Below are positions 1 to 6,805 of a stretch of 8,709 nucleotides of DNA, in pieces. The stretch's first letter is position 1, and every line of letters starts with the position of its first letter. Below the pieces are notes generated by a model. It did not search any database and was not told the DNA's origin. It saw only the letters and a list, made by a program, of their open reading frames with translations. The stretch is from Bacteroidota bacterium (GTDB taxonomy: Bacteria; Bacteroidota; Bacteroidia; Chitinophagales; Chitinophagaceae): contig JAEWDG010000308.1 in the NCBI GenBank assembly GCA_023390215.1, positions 1-8,709 on the forward strand. The letters run 5' to 3'. The translations under genes were made by a program, and so were the position numbers.

Positions 1-186
1 GAATGGACGAACAAACGATTCCCACCCGGCGAATTTGGGATCAGAATTCTTTACGATGAGAACCAGAACGGAGTTTGGGATACAGGCAACTATGAGAAAA
101 AACGACAACCGGAAAAAGTCATCGCTCTCGACTTAAAACTCCAGGTGCGCGCTGATTGGGATAATGAAAGGGAGATCAAATTATAA
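1..186 (+). CDS. C-terminal end of a probable Ig-like-domain (SbsA-type) surface protein, partial
   Basis: The frame is open from the first base to a TAA at 184-186, giving the last 61 residues of a protein that begins outside the window. The visible part includes FPPGEFGIRILYDENQNGVW, then WDTGNYEKKRQPEKV, and ends with a short charged tail. The phrase of a tensile beta-strand followed by D-E-N-x-N-G-x-W-D-T-G-N-Y is what I recall from the C-termini of Bacteroidota lipoproteins annotated as Ig-like-domain proteins; the DENQNG loop may bind calcium. The N-terminal signal peptide and the Ig repeats cannot be seen. It ends 67 bases before recR on the same strand and could share its transcript. 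The family call is by resemblance only, and it could be another beta-sandwich protein. Confidence 0.6.
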   Translation, partial: EWTNKRFPPGEFGIRILYDENQNGVWDTGNYEKKRQPEKVIALDLKLQVRADWDNEREIKL

Positions 187-253
187 TGAAAAATATTTCC
201 TTCCGGCTTCTATTTTGATCTCAGCCCTGCCTCCATTTAAGTAATTTTACATC

Positions 254-883
254 ATGATTCTTTCTTCCACACTTCTTGAAAATGCGGTGAATGAATTCGC
301 CAAGCTTCCGGGTATTGGGAAGAAAACAGCTTTAAGGCTTGTACTGCACCTGGTAAAGAAGGACGAGTCCGAAGTAACAGGATTTAGCGAAGCGATTTCA
401 AATATGCGCAGCCAGATCCGCTTTTGCAAAAAATGTTTTAATATTTCCGATAAGGATCTGTGTAATACCTGTGCGAACCCTTCCCGCCAGCAGGACCTGA
501 TCTGTGTGGTTGAAAATATCCGGGATGTAATTGCCATCGAAAGTACCCAACAATTCAACGGATTGTATCATGTTTTAGGCGGCATTATTTCTCCCCTCGA
601 CGGTGTGGGCCCCGACCAGTTAAATATCGAAGCCCTGGTGAAACGTGTAAGCGATGAGCAAACAAGGGAGATTATTTTTGCTTTAAACCCCAATATACAG
701 GGAGATACTACGGTTTATTATATCGGCAGAAAACTTAAGGGCATTGAAGTGAAGATCACTACAATTGCCAGGGGAATTTCCTTTGGAGGTGAACTGGAAT
801 ATGCGGATGAAATGACATTAGCTAAAAGCATCGCCAACCGCATACCGGTAGATCATTATATCAGCGCGGTGAAATCGCAGTAA
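254..883 (+). CDS. recR: Recombination mediator protein RecR
   Basis: RecR works with RecO (and RecF) to load RecA onto SSB-coated single-stranded DNA at gaps and stalled forks, in the cytoplasm. The 209-residue product has the whole family layout at near-normal length. A helix-hairpin-helix lies at about residues 9-30 (LPGIGKKTALRL). A four-cysteine zinc finger follows (C58, C61, C70, C73). A Toprim domain runs from about 80 to 175, with acidic E87 in CVVENIRDV and the stretch LGGIISPLDGVGPDQL at 108-123. The C-terminal region includes ARGISFGGELEYADEMTLA, typical of RecR. The ATG at 254 fits the family N-terminus (S/T-x-x-L-E-x-A-V-x-E-F-A-K-L-P-G). A weak promoter-like TAATTTTA sits at 242-249 without a well-spaced -33 element, so recR may instead be read from the upstream gene. 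No Shine-Dalgarno is seen. Confidence 0.96.
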   Translation: MILSSTLLENAVNEFAKLPGIGKKTALRLVLHLVKKDESEVTGFSEAISNMRSQIRFCKKCFNISDKDLCNTCANPSRQQDLICVVENIRDVIAIESTQQFNGLYHVLGGIISPLDGVGPDQLNIEALVKRVSDEQTREIIFALNPNIQGDTTVYYIGRKLKGIEVKITTIARGISFGGELEYADEMTLAKSIANRIPVDHYISAVKSQ

Positions 884-925
884 GTTTTCTTTTATCATTA
901 CACTTACAACAAGCGATAAGATTCC

Positions 926-957
926 TTTGTTTTAAAAACTATACTATATTAACTTTG
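926..957 (+). promoter_or_regulatory. Bacteroidota-type promoter for the metH operon
   Basis: A -33 element TTTG (926-929) is followed after 20 bases by a perfect -7 element TAACTTTG (950-957), matching the Bacteroidota primary-sigma form TTTG-N19-TAnnTTTG. Transcription would start near 963-965, giving a leader of about 125-130 nt before the ATG at 1092. The predicted start falls just upstream of the pseudoknot whose first stem begins at 966, so the structured element would lie at the very 5' end of the mRNA. Confidence 0.72.
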
Positions 958-965
958 CAGCTCAA

Positions 966-1048
966 CGGGGCGGATTTGTTTATTGTTCAATCCCCGGAAA
1001 AAAACTGAACTAATAAACGTGGTCATACCCTGGCTATTACTCGTTTAT
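966..1048 (+). promoter_or_regulatory. Candidate riboswitch: H-type pseudoknot in the metH leader, SAM-II-like
   Basis: Stem P1 pairs CGGGG (966-970) with CCCCG (992-996). Its loop contains GTTTATTGTTCA (978-989), which pairs with TGAAC (1006-1010) and AATAAAC (1012-1018), leaving T1011 bulged: 12 base pairs that cross P1. Loop 1 holds GGATTT (972-977), and an A-rich linker (997-1005) would cross P1. This is textbook H-type pseudoknot geometry. From memory, SAM-II riboswitches have the same topology, a conserved GAUUU after the first P1 strand, and a CUAA-containing 3' strand; CTAA occurs here at 1010-1013. ATAAACG (1013-1019) is also perfectly complementary to CGTTTAT (1042-1048), giving a mutually exclusive hairpin. 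No U-tract terminator follows, so control would be translational if real. The pairings are directly visible; ligand and function are inferred from the metH context. Confidence 0.45.
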
Positions 1049-1091
1049 CATTCCGGTACAATTTCCAGTCTTCCCCACAAATATTTGCATT

Positions 1092-2105
1092 ATGGATATC
1101 AGGCAGGCGCTGCAAAAGCGTATTCTGGTTATAGATGGCGCCATGGGCACCATGATACAACGTTATAAACCAACAGAAGAAACTTTTCGTGGTGAACGTT
1201 TTAAGAACTGGCATACCGATGTTAAAAATAATGCGGACATGCTTAACATTACGCAACCGCATATCATCGAAGCGATCCACAAAGAATACCTCGAGGCGGG
1301 CGCCGATATCATTGAAACAAATACGTTCGCATCCACTTCTATTGCCCAGTCTGACTTTGATTTGCAGGACTATGTGAAAGAAATGAATATCGCAGGGGCG
1401 AGGATCGCGCGCAAAGCTGCGGATGAATACACAGTTAAAAATCCCGGTAAGCCCAGATTCGTTGCGGGGGCCATCGGGCCTTTAAACAAAACACTTTCGC
1501 TTTCCCCTGATGTAAATAATCCCGGCTATCGTGCAGTTGGTTTCGATGAGGTTGCAGCCGCCTATTACGAACAGGTGGAAGGTTTGGTAGAAGGTGCTGT
1601 TGATGCCTTACTTATAGAAACAATTTTCGATACCCTGAATGCCAAGGCAGCAATTTTCGCCATCAAAAAATATTTTCGTGATACCGGCAAAAAAGAGTTG
1701 CCCATCATGATCAGTGGAACCATAACCGATGCCAGTGGCAGAACATTAAGCGGGCAAACACTCGAAGCATTTTATATTTCAGTAAAACATGCGGAACCGC
1801 TTAGTGTTGGTTTGAATTGCGCGCTGGGCGCAACAGAAATGCGTCCCCACATTGAAGAACTTTCGGGTATTGCTTCCTGTTATGTATCAGCCTACCCCAA
1901 CGCCGGCCTCCCCAATGCATTTGGCGAATACGATGAGCAACCGCACGAAACAGCGCATATCATCGAAGGTTGGGCCAAAGAAGGCTTTGTAAATATCGTG
2001 GGTGGATGCTGCGGTACAACACCTGCGCATATCAAATGCATTGCAGACCAAGTGGCAAAACTTCAGCCCCGCGAACTTCCTGTACTCGAAAACAGTCTTG
2101 TATAA
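1092..2105 (+). CDS. metH: Methionine synthase, homocysteine-binding subunit (N-terminal module of split MetH)
   Basis: This 337-residue protein matches only the first module of cobalamin-dependent methionine synthase, the (beta/alpha)8 homocysteine S-methyltransferase barrel, which activates homocysteine through zinc. The family start motif [15 protein letters not shown] is at residues 11-25. The three zinc-ligand cysteines are present: C243 in GLNCALGA, and C306 and C307 in GGCCGTTP. Other barrel signatures include [10 protein letters not shown] (70-79), AGAIGP (125-130) and [15 protein letters not shown]. The ATG at 1092 aligns with the usual N-terminus. The frame ends in TAA immediately followed by the ATG of the second half in the same frame, so the junction sits in the linker before the folate module. 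Split MetH is, as far as I recall, common in Bacteroidota and is not damage. The product should dock with the 891-residue partner. The leader carries the pseudoknot candidate. Confidence 0.93.
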   Translation: MDIRQALQKRILVIDGAMGTMIQRYKPTEETFRGERFKNWHTDVKNNADMLNITQPHIIEAIHKEYLEAGADIIETNTFASTSIAQSDFDLQDYVKEMNIAGARIARKAADEYTVKNPGKPRFVAGAIGPLNKTLSLSPDVNNPGYRAVGFDEVAAAYYEQVEGLVEGAVDALLIETIFDTLNAKAAIFAIKKYFRDTGKKELPIMISGTITDASGRTLSGQTLEAFYISVKHAEPLSVGLNCALGATEMRPHIEELSGIASCYVSAYPNAGLPNAFGEYDEQPHETAHIIEGWAKEGFVNIVGGCCGTTPAHIKCIADQVAKLQPRELPVLENSLV

Positions 2106-4781
2106 ATGAATTCACACACCATAAAACCTTACCTGCGTTTGGCCGGACTCGAACCTTTGATCGTTCGGCCTGAAACAAATTTTGTAAACGTAGGGGAAAG
2201 AACCAACGTAACAGGCAGTAAGAAATTCGCCAGGCTAATCAAAGACAACAAATACGAGGAGGCACTTTCAGTTGCCAGGCAGCAGGTGGAGAATGGTGCG
2301 CAGGTGCTGGATGTAAACATGGACGATGCCCTGCTTGATGGAGTGCAGGCAATGACGACTTTTCTTAACCTGCTTCAATCGGAACCGGACATCGCCAAGA
2401 TTCCCATCATGCTCGACAGCAGTAAGTTCGAGATCATTGAGGCCGGACTAAAGTGCGTGCAGGGAAAATGTATCGTGAATTCTATTTCTCTGAAAGAAGG
2501 AGAAAAGAAATTTATAGAACAGGCAATCATCTGTAAAAGCTTTGGCGCTTCCGTAATTGTGATGGCATTTGATGAGAATGGCCAGGCGGATACAAAAGAA
2601 CGAAAAGTTGAAATCTGCAGAAGAGCTTATGAGATACTGACAAAACAAGTTGGCTATCCCGCGGAAGAAATCATTTTCGACCCAAACATATTCGCGATTG
2701 CGACAGGTATAGAAGAGCATAATAACTATGCAGTTGATTTTATTGAAGCAACAAGGGAAATAAAAAAATTGATGCCGCTGGCTAAAGTGAGCGGTGGAGT
2801 GAGCAACGTTTCATTTTCATTTCGCGGCAATGATCATGTGAGAGAAGCCATTCACAGTGTCTTTCTGCTTCACGCGATACGCGCAGGGATGGATATGGGC
2901 ATTGTAAACGCGGGTCAGTTGGTTGTGTATGATGAGATCGAACCGGAACTGAGACAGCTTTGTGAAGATGTGATATTAAACAGGAACAACGATAATAATG
3001 AAGCAACGGAAAAACTGATTGTTTTCGCCGACACAGTGAAAGCAAAGGGCAAAGAAAATGTAAAAGACGATGCATGGAGAAAAGGAACCATTGAAGAGAG
3101 ATTAACACATTCGTTGGTTAACGGAATCACCGATTATATTGACGCGGATACAGAAGAAGCCCGTTTAAAATATGCAAGCCCTCTGGAGGTTATTGAAGGT
3201 CCGCTGATGGCTGGTATGAATGTAGTGGGTGATCTCTTCGGATCAGGAAAAATGTTTCTACCACAGGTTGTGAAGAGCGCAAGGGTGATGAAAAAAGCAG
3301 TTGCTATTCTGACACCTTACATCGAACTTGAAAAAGCTGCAAAACAAACCGGAGAATCAACTGCAGCGGCAAAGATCCTGCTTGCTACGGTTAAGGGTGA
3401 TGTACATGATATAGGTAAAAATATCGTTGGCGTTGTGCTCGGCTGCAACGGGTACGACATTATTGACCTGGGCGTGATGGTGCCGGCGGAAAAAATTCTG
3501 GAAACCGCGGTAAAAGAAAAGGTGGATATCATTGGTTTGAGTGGTTTGATCACACCTTCTCTCGATGAAATGGTGCATGTGGCGCATGAGATGAAAAGAC
3601 GGGAGATAGATCTCCCTTTATTGATCGGCGGAGCAACCACCTCACGTATGCATACAGCAGTAAGGATCGCACCCGAATACCCCAGCGGTGTAGTGCACGT
3701 GCTGGATGCCAGCCGGAGTGTAACCGTTGCCGGTAGTTTGCTGAATAAGGATCAGCGGAAAAGATTTCTTACAGATATTGATAAAGAATACAATAAGCTT
3801 AGGGAGGATTTTGGTTCCAGAAGATCGGCCAAACAAATGCTTAGCTATGAAGAAGCTTGTGCAAATCCTTTCGTTCCTTCAGAATACGATCCGGTTAAAC
3901 CAGGTTTCCTTGGAACCAGAAACTTTTCTGACGTATCGCTCACCAACTTGCTGCCTTATATCGACTGGCAGCCATTTTTTATTGCCTGGGAAATGCACGG
4001 GAAATTTCCTGCCATACTCAGCGACAGCATCATTGGGAAGGAAGCAACGAAGCTGTATCATGATGCCAGAGAATTACTTAACACAGCAATTGCAGAAAAT
4101 TGGCTTAAAGCTCATGGAACGATCGGCTTCTGGAAAGCAAAAAAAGACGGGTCAGACAGCATAAAGTTGGAGACGGGAACCGGAAATGTTCACCTGGAGT
4201 TTTTAAGACAACAAATTAAAAAAGCAGATGGTCAGCCTAATTTATCACTGGCCGATTTTATAATGAAAGATAAACCAGATTATCTGGGTGCGTTTTCTGT
4301 AACCATTTCAGGTCTTGAAGAACAAGTTAAAAAATTCGAAGCACAGCACGACGATTATAACAAAATCATGCTGCAGGCACTGGCTGACCGGTTAGCAGAG
4401 GCGTTTGCAGAATACCTGCATGAGCGAGTAAGAAAAGAATACTGGGGTTATCAGCCTGAAGAGACACTCTCCAATGAAGATTTGATTCAGGAAAAATATT
4501 CAGGTATCAGGCCGGCGCCTGGATATCCCGCATGTCCTGATCATACGGAAAAAAGAAAGCTTTTCGCATTGCTGGGAGGCGAAGAAAATACTCATATTCA
4601 TTTGACGGAATCATTGGCCATGTTTCCCGCTTCTTCCGTGTGCGGCTGGTATTTCGCGCATCCCGGTTCAAAATATTTCGGTATTGGTAAAATCGGCAAA
4701 GACCAGTTAGCAGATTATGCGTCAAGAAAAGATATGCCCCTACCCGAAGCAGAAAGATGGCTAAGGCCGGTGCTTGAATAA
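2106..4781 (+). CDS. metH: Methionine synthase, folate/cobalamin/reactivation subunit (C-terminal modules of split MetH)
   Basis: The 891-residue product carries the other three MetH modules in the usual order. The pterin-binding barrel that takes the methyl from 5-methyltetrahydrofolate lies at about 20-290 ([14 protein letters not shown] at 28-41, [14 protein letters not shown] at 66-79). The helical cap is at about 320-410 ([20 protein letters not shown]). The B12-binding Rossmann domain is at about 415-550, with GDVHDIG at 431-437 in which H434 is the expected lower axial cobalt ligand, and [13 protein letters not shown]. The AdoMet-dependent reactivation domain is at about 570-890, with [12 protein letters not shown] at 802-813 and [16 protein letters not shown] at 843-858. 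Together with the upstream half the total is 1228 residues, about the size of single-chain MetH. The ATG directly abuts the TAA of the first half, implying coupled translation. All catalytic motifs look intact. Confidence 0.95.
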   Translation: MNSHTIKPYLRLAGLEPLIVRPETNFVNVGERTNVTGSKKFARLIKDNKYEEALSVARQQVENGAQVLDVNMDDALLDGVQAMTTFLNLLQSEPDIAKIPIMLDSSKFEIIEAGLKCVQGKCIVNSISLKEGEKKFIEQAIICKSFGASVIVMAFDENGQADTKERKVEICRRAYEILTKQVGYPAEEIIFDPNIFAIATGIEEHNNYAVDFIEATREIKKLMPLAKVSGGVSNVSFSFRGNDHVREAIHSVFLLHAIRAGMDMGIVNAGQLVVYDEIEPELRQLCEDVILNRNNDNNEATEKLIVFADTVKAKGKENVKDDAWRKGTIEERLTHSLVNGITDYIDADTEEARLKYASPLEVIEGPLMAGMNVVGDLFGSGKMFLPQVVKSARVMKKAVAILTPYIELEKAAKQTGESTAAAKILLATVKGDVHDIGKNIVGVVLGCNGYDIIDLGVMVPAEKILETAVKEKVDIIGLSGLITPSLDEMVHVAHEMKRREIDLPLLIGGATTSRMHTAVRIAPEYPSGVVHVLDASRSVTVAGSLLNKDQRKRFLTDIDKEYNKLREDFGSRRSAKQMLSYEEACANPFVPSEYDPVKPGFLGTRNFSDVSLTNLLPYIDWQPFFIAWEMHGKFPAILSDSIIGKEATKLYHDARELLNTAIAENWLKAHGTIGFWKAKKDGSDSIKLETGTGNVHLEFLRQQIKKADGQPNLSLADFIMKDKPDYLGAFSVTISGLEEQVKKFEAQHDDYNKIMLQALADRLAEAFAEYLHERVRKEYWGYQPEETLSNEDLIQEKYSGIRPAPGYPACPDHTEKRKLFALLGGEENTHIHLTESLAMFPASSVCGWYFAHPGSKYFGIGKIGKDQLADYASRKDMPLPEAERWLRPVLE

Positions 4782-5048
4782 AGTAATTAATTGTTAGTGG
4801 TGAGCTATAAATTGTATAATCGATTTTTATTGCACGTGCCTGCGAAATCAGCGGGAAAGAAAATTCTTCTGAATTATTAGCGGTGAGATACTTTTCCTAA
4901 ACTCCAGTTTATCTGCGCGAATTGCGAAATCAGCGGGAAAGAAAATTCTTCTGAATTATTAGCGGTGAGATACTTTTCCTAAACTCCATATTACCTGCGC
5001 GAATCTGCGAAATCAGCGGGAAAGAACGTCAACAAAGTGAAGTTTATT
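4782..5048. other. Gene-free interval between metH and the xth promoter
   Basis: About 270 bases without a supportable gene. It holds the tandem repeat just described, an 8-base perfect palindrome GCACGTGC at 4832-4839, and nothing I can recognise as a metH terminator (no stable stem followed by a T-run). The last 25 bases are plain sequence leading into the xth promoter. Confidence 0.75.
4794..5026. repeat. Imperfect tandem repeat, period about 82-83 bp, in a gene-free gap
   Basis: Two adjacent units begin at 4841 and 4923 and are identical over their first 66 bases, then diverge over the last 16-17. A third copy of the unit start (TGCGAAATCAGCGGGAAAG) lies at 5006-5024 and continues two bases further before breaking off. 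Upstream, 4794-4840 looks like the degraded tail of a preceding unit: TTAGTGGTGAG at 4794 matches TTAGCGGTGAG at 4877 and 4959. Each unit carries GCGCGAAT-type and TGCGAAATCAGCGGGAAA boxes that resemble dispersed intergenic repeats I recall from Bacteroidota genomes. No open frame of note runs through it. The first complete unit also holds a small hairpin, TAAAC-TCCA-GTTTA, which is broken in the second. Confidence 0.88.
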
Positions 5049-5077
5049 TTTGAAGCAATTAGCTTATCGTAAATTTG
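5049..5077 (+). promoter_or_regulatory. Bacteroidota-type promoter for xth
   Basis: TTTG at 5049-5052 and a perfect -7 element TAAATTTG at 5070-5077 are separated by 17 bases. Transcription should start near 5083-5085, leaving a leader of under 10 nt before the ATG at 5093. The -7 element covers the upstream TTG at 5075, which is a strong reason to reject that TTG as a start codon. Confidence 0.68.
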
Positions 5078-5092
5078 TTCAACACTGTTCCA

Positions 5093-5869
5093 ATGCGTAT
5101 CATCTCCTACAATGTAAATGGCATTCGCGCCGCGATTAAAAAAGGTTTTATCGATTGGTTGAAAACAAATCCTGCTGATGTGATCTGCATCCAGGAAACC
5201 AAGGCCATGCATACCGATGTGGATGTAAGTCTACTGGAGGAACTGGGCTATGATCATCACTGGTTCAGTGCCCAGAAAAAAGGATATAGTGGAGTAGCAG
5301 TATTCACGAAGATTAAACCCGACAATATTTGTGTCGGTTGTGGCATCGCTTCAAGCGATGAAGAAGGAAGAGTGATACAACTGGATTTTGGAGACATCCG
5401 GCTCATCAATGCGTATTTCCCTTCGGGTACCAGTGGAGACCACCGTCAAAGTTTCAAGTATCAATGGCTGGATGCTTTCCATACATACCTCGATGAATTA
5501 AAAAAGAAACATAAGAAGATTATACTCTGCGGCGATTATAATATCGCGCATCAGGAAATCGACATCCATGATCCGAAATCAAACAAGAATACTACGGGTT
5601 TTTTGCCGGAAGAAAGAGCCTGGCTAAGTAAATTTTTAGGCAGTGGGTGGATTGATACATTCAGGATATTCCATCCGGAACCTCATCGTTATTCCTGGTG
5701 GAGCCAGCGGTTTCCCAGCGTACGGCTGAATAATAAAGGATGGCGTATTGATTATATATCAGTAACAGAAAATCTCCGGGAGCAATTGGTTGACGCGGAT
5801 ATTTTCGACCAGATAAAACACAGTGATCACTGTCCGGTATATCTTGAAATAAAAACCAAATCGAAATGA
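5093..5869 (+). CDS. xth: Exodeoxyribonuclease III (AP endonuclease, ExoA/Xth type)
   Basis: This enzyme cleaves DNA 5' to abasic sites and trims blocked 3' ends in base-excision repair. The 258-residue protein fills the endonuclease/exonuclease/phosphatase fold with every expected active-site residue. N7 is in ISYNVNGIRAA, E35 in ICIQETK (metal ligand), Y108 in NAYFPSG, D148 and N150 in CGDYNIAH, D220 in WRIDYI, and D245 and H246 in HSDHCP (catalytic pair). The length is normal for the family. The start is set at the ATG at 5093 because the family begins with M-R/K-I-I-S-Y-N-V-N-G; an in-frame TTG 18 bases upstream lies inside the -7 promoter element. The stop overlaps the start of the DUF4286 gene as ATGA, so the two are probably translated in a coupled manner. 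Confidence 0.95.
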   Translation: MRIISYNVNGIRAAIKKGFIDWLKTNPADVICIQETKAMHTDVDVSLLEELGYDHHWFSAQKKGYSGVAVFTKIKPDNICVGCGIASSDEEGRVIQLDFGDIRLINAYFPSGTSGDHRQSFKYQWLDAFHTYLDELKKKHKKIILCGDYNIAHQEIDIHDPKSNKNTTGFLPEERAWLSKFLGSGWIDTFRIFHPEPHRYSWWSQRFPSVRLNNKGWRIDYISVTENLREQLVDADIFDQIKHSDHCPVYLEIKTKSK

Positions 5870-6171
5870 TCATCTATAATGTAACCGTAAAAATTGATCC
5901 TCACCTGGCAGATGCCTGGCTGGCCTGGGCACAGGCTGAACATATTCCCGAAGTTCTCGCTACCGGCTGCTTTACGGATGCCCGTATTTTGAAAATGCTC
6001 GATGTAGATCATTTTGATGGTCCAACATATACCATACAATTCAGTGCAGAAAGCAAAGCGATTTATAACCTGTATATCGAAAAATACGCTGAAAAACTCC
6101 GCCAGAAAAGTTTAGAAAAATGGGGAGACGGCTTTATCGCATTCCGTTCCCTAATGCAAGTTATTAACTAA
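5866..6171 (+). CDS. DUF4286 family protein
   Basis: The 101-residue product begins MIIYNVTVKIDPHLADAWLA and contains HIPEVLATGCFTDARI, GPTYTIQF and a C-terminal FIAFRSLMQV. These are hallmarks, as I recall them, of DUF4286, a small soluble family widespread in Bacteroidota and without an assigned function. There is no signal peptide or membrane segment. The pattern of alternating beta-strands and two amphipathic helices suggests a ferredoxin-like alpha/beta fold, similar to small dimeric alpha/beta-barrel proteins; this is inference. It starts within the stop codon of xth (ATGA), so it is almost certainly co-expressed with it, though that does not prove a repair role. It is followed by a strong hairpin at 6214-6244. 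Confidence 0.88.
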   Translation: MIIYNVTVKIDPHLADAWLAWAQAEHIPEVLATGCFTDARILKMLDVDHFDGPTYTIQFSAESKAIYNLYIEKYAEKLRQKSLEKWGDGFIAFRSLMQVIN

Positions 6172-6213
6172 TGTGCATAACAAAAATTTGACTTTTTCGA
6201 AAATAATGTACTC

Positions 6214-6244
6214 GCTGAAGCCCGCATCCCGTGCGGGTTTCAGC
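6214..6244 (+). terminator. Strong 13-bp hairpin after the xth-DUF4286 operon, possible terminator
   Basis: GCTGAAGCCCGCA (6214-6226) pairs with TGCGGGTTTCAGC (6232-6244) over 13 bp with one G-T wobble and a 5-base loop. It lies 42 bases after the DUF4286 stop. There is no T-run directly after it (ACAACC follows), so intrinsic termination is uncertain; it may instead protect the 3' end or belong to the repeat family of related hairpins downstream. Confidence 0.5.
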
Positions 6245-6255
6245 ACAACCATCAA

Positions 6256-6358
6256 CGAAACCCTTTGTGGTAGCGGATTTCAGAAGACCCACCTTTAGTT
6301 ATTGAGCAAATTTTTCAACACTGAATCGCCGAAAATCCTTGTGTAGTGAGGGTTTCAG
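6256..6358. repeat. Pair of related imperfect inverted repeats upstream of the HU promoter
   Basis: Two similar units lie at 6256-6283 and 6330-6358. Both begin CGAAA, contain TTGTG, and end in GG(A/G)TTTCAG, the same ending as the hairpin at 6214-6244. Each folds weakly on its own, but together they nest: GAAACCC (6257-6263) with GGGTTTC (6350-6356), and GGATTTC (6275-6281) with GAAAATCC (6331-6338) apart from one bulged A. GGTTTC (6351-6356) can instead pair with GAAACC (6362-6367). The rest of the 6172-6394 gap shows nothing coding. Confidence 0.5.
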
Positions 6359-6394
6359 AGAGAAACCAGCATTGTTTAAAATTTCCCGGATTTT

Positions 6395-6424
6395 TTTGTT
6401 GGATTTAAAAACCGTCTATATTTG
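6395..6424 (+). promoter_or_regulatory. Bacteroidota-type promoter for the HU gene
   Basis: TTTG (6395-6398) and a perfect -7 element TATATTTG (6417-6424) are 18 bases apart. Transcription would begin near 6430, giving a leader of about 23 nt that is A-rich (eight A in a row at 6441-6448) and lacks a Shine-Dalgarno, the usual form for highly expressed genes in this phylum. Confidence 0.75.
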
Positions 6425-6453
6425 TCGCCACAACTCATTCAAAAAAAATCATC

Positions 6454-6723
6454 ATGAACAAAGCAGAATTGATTGCAAAACTGGCTGACGATGCAGGCAT
6501 CACAAAAACACAGGCTAACGATTGCCTGGACTCATTCGTTGAAGCAGTTACAAAAACATTGAAAAGTGGTAACAAAGTTACCCTCGTAGGTTTCGGAACT
6601 TTCTCAGTTTCCAAAAGAGCAGCCCGTAATGGCCGCAATCCTCAAACTGGCGCGGTGATCAAAATCAAAGCGAAAAAAGTTGCGAAATTCAAGGCAGGTA
6701 AAGAACTGTCCGCAAAATTATAA
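6454..6723 (+). CDS. HU family DNA-binding protein
   Basis: HU proteins are dimeric nucleoid proteins that bend and compact DNA. The 89-residue product is the standard length. It starts MNKAELIAKLADDAGITK, carries the two N-terminal dimerisation helices, and holds the family signature in the DNA-binding arm: GFGTFSVSKRAARNGRNP at residues 47-64, with the R-N-P tip that intercalates into DNA (P64). It ends in a lysine-rich strand (KIKAKKVAKFKAGKELSAKL). It is monocistronic, with its own strong promoter 30 bases upstream and a classic terminator just after it. Bacteroidota carry several HU/IHF paralogues, so I give no gene symbol. Confidence 0.96.
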   Translation: MNKAELIAKLADDAGITKTQANDCLDSFVEAVTKTLKSGNKVTLVGFGTFSVSKRAARNGRNPQTGAVIKIKAKKVAKFKAGKELSAKL

Positions 6724-6768
6724 TCCGCTTCGGATTTCAGGAAAGCAAGACCTTCTGTGTCTTGCTTT
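6722..6768 (+). terminator. Terminator of the HU gene with an extra small hairpin over the stop codon
   Basis: AAAGCAAGAC (6742-6751) pairs perfectly with GTCTTGCTTT (6759-6768) around a 7-base loop, and six T follow from 6766 to 6771: a canonical intrinsic terminator. Just before it, AATCCG (6722-6727) and CGGATT (6731-6736) form a tight 6-bp hairpin overlapping the TAA stop. Confidence 0.9.
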
Positions 6769-6784
6769 TTTGTACCTATTTTTG
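6754..6784 (+). promoter_or_regulatory. Probable promoter of the THX gene, overlapping the HU terminator
   Basis: A perfect -7 element TATTTTTG is at 6777-6784. The sequence 19 bases upstream is TCTG (6754-6757), a one-mismatch -33 element that falls inside the HU terminator loop. A start near 6790 would leave a leader of about 16 nt, A-rich and without Shine-Dalgarno. The good -7 and correct spacing support it; the -33 is weak. Confidence 0.5.
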
Positions 6785-6805
6785 AGCTAAATAATAAAAA
6801 ACAAT

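Noticed and set aside
884..925. recR terminator
   Set aside because: Only a 5-bp TTATC/GATAA match across a long loop is present, and it has no T-run.
1080..1087. Second promoter directly in front of metH (AATATTTG)
   Set aside because: The first base of the -7 element is wrong, there is no TTTG at the right spacing, and it lies only five bases before the ATG.
983..1168. A 61-codon frame starting with TTG across the metH leader
   Set aside because: It has no ATG start, runs into metH in another frame, and overlaps the pseudoknot; its sequence shows no recognisable protein features.
2782..4164. Several open frames of 60-130 codons antisense to or out of frame with the second metH half
   Set aside because: They lie wholly inside a gene with strong domain matches, show no recognisable domain, and have compositions expected of shadow frames.
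1092..4781. metH as a pseudogene interrupted by a nonsense mutation
   Set aside because: The stop falls exactly in an interdomain linker and is followed at once by ATG; all catalytic motifs of both halves are intact, and split MetH is familiar in this phylum.
4794..5026. CRISPR array
   Set aside because: The unit is about 82 bp with 66 identical bases and no variable spacers between short repeats; no cas genes are present.
5075..5092. In-frame TTG at 5075 as the start of xth, adding six residues
   Set aside because: The TTG lies inside a perfect -7 promoter element (5070-5077), and the ATG at 5093 gives the family's usual N-terminus.
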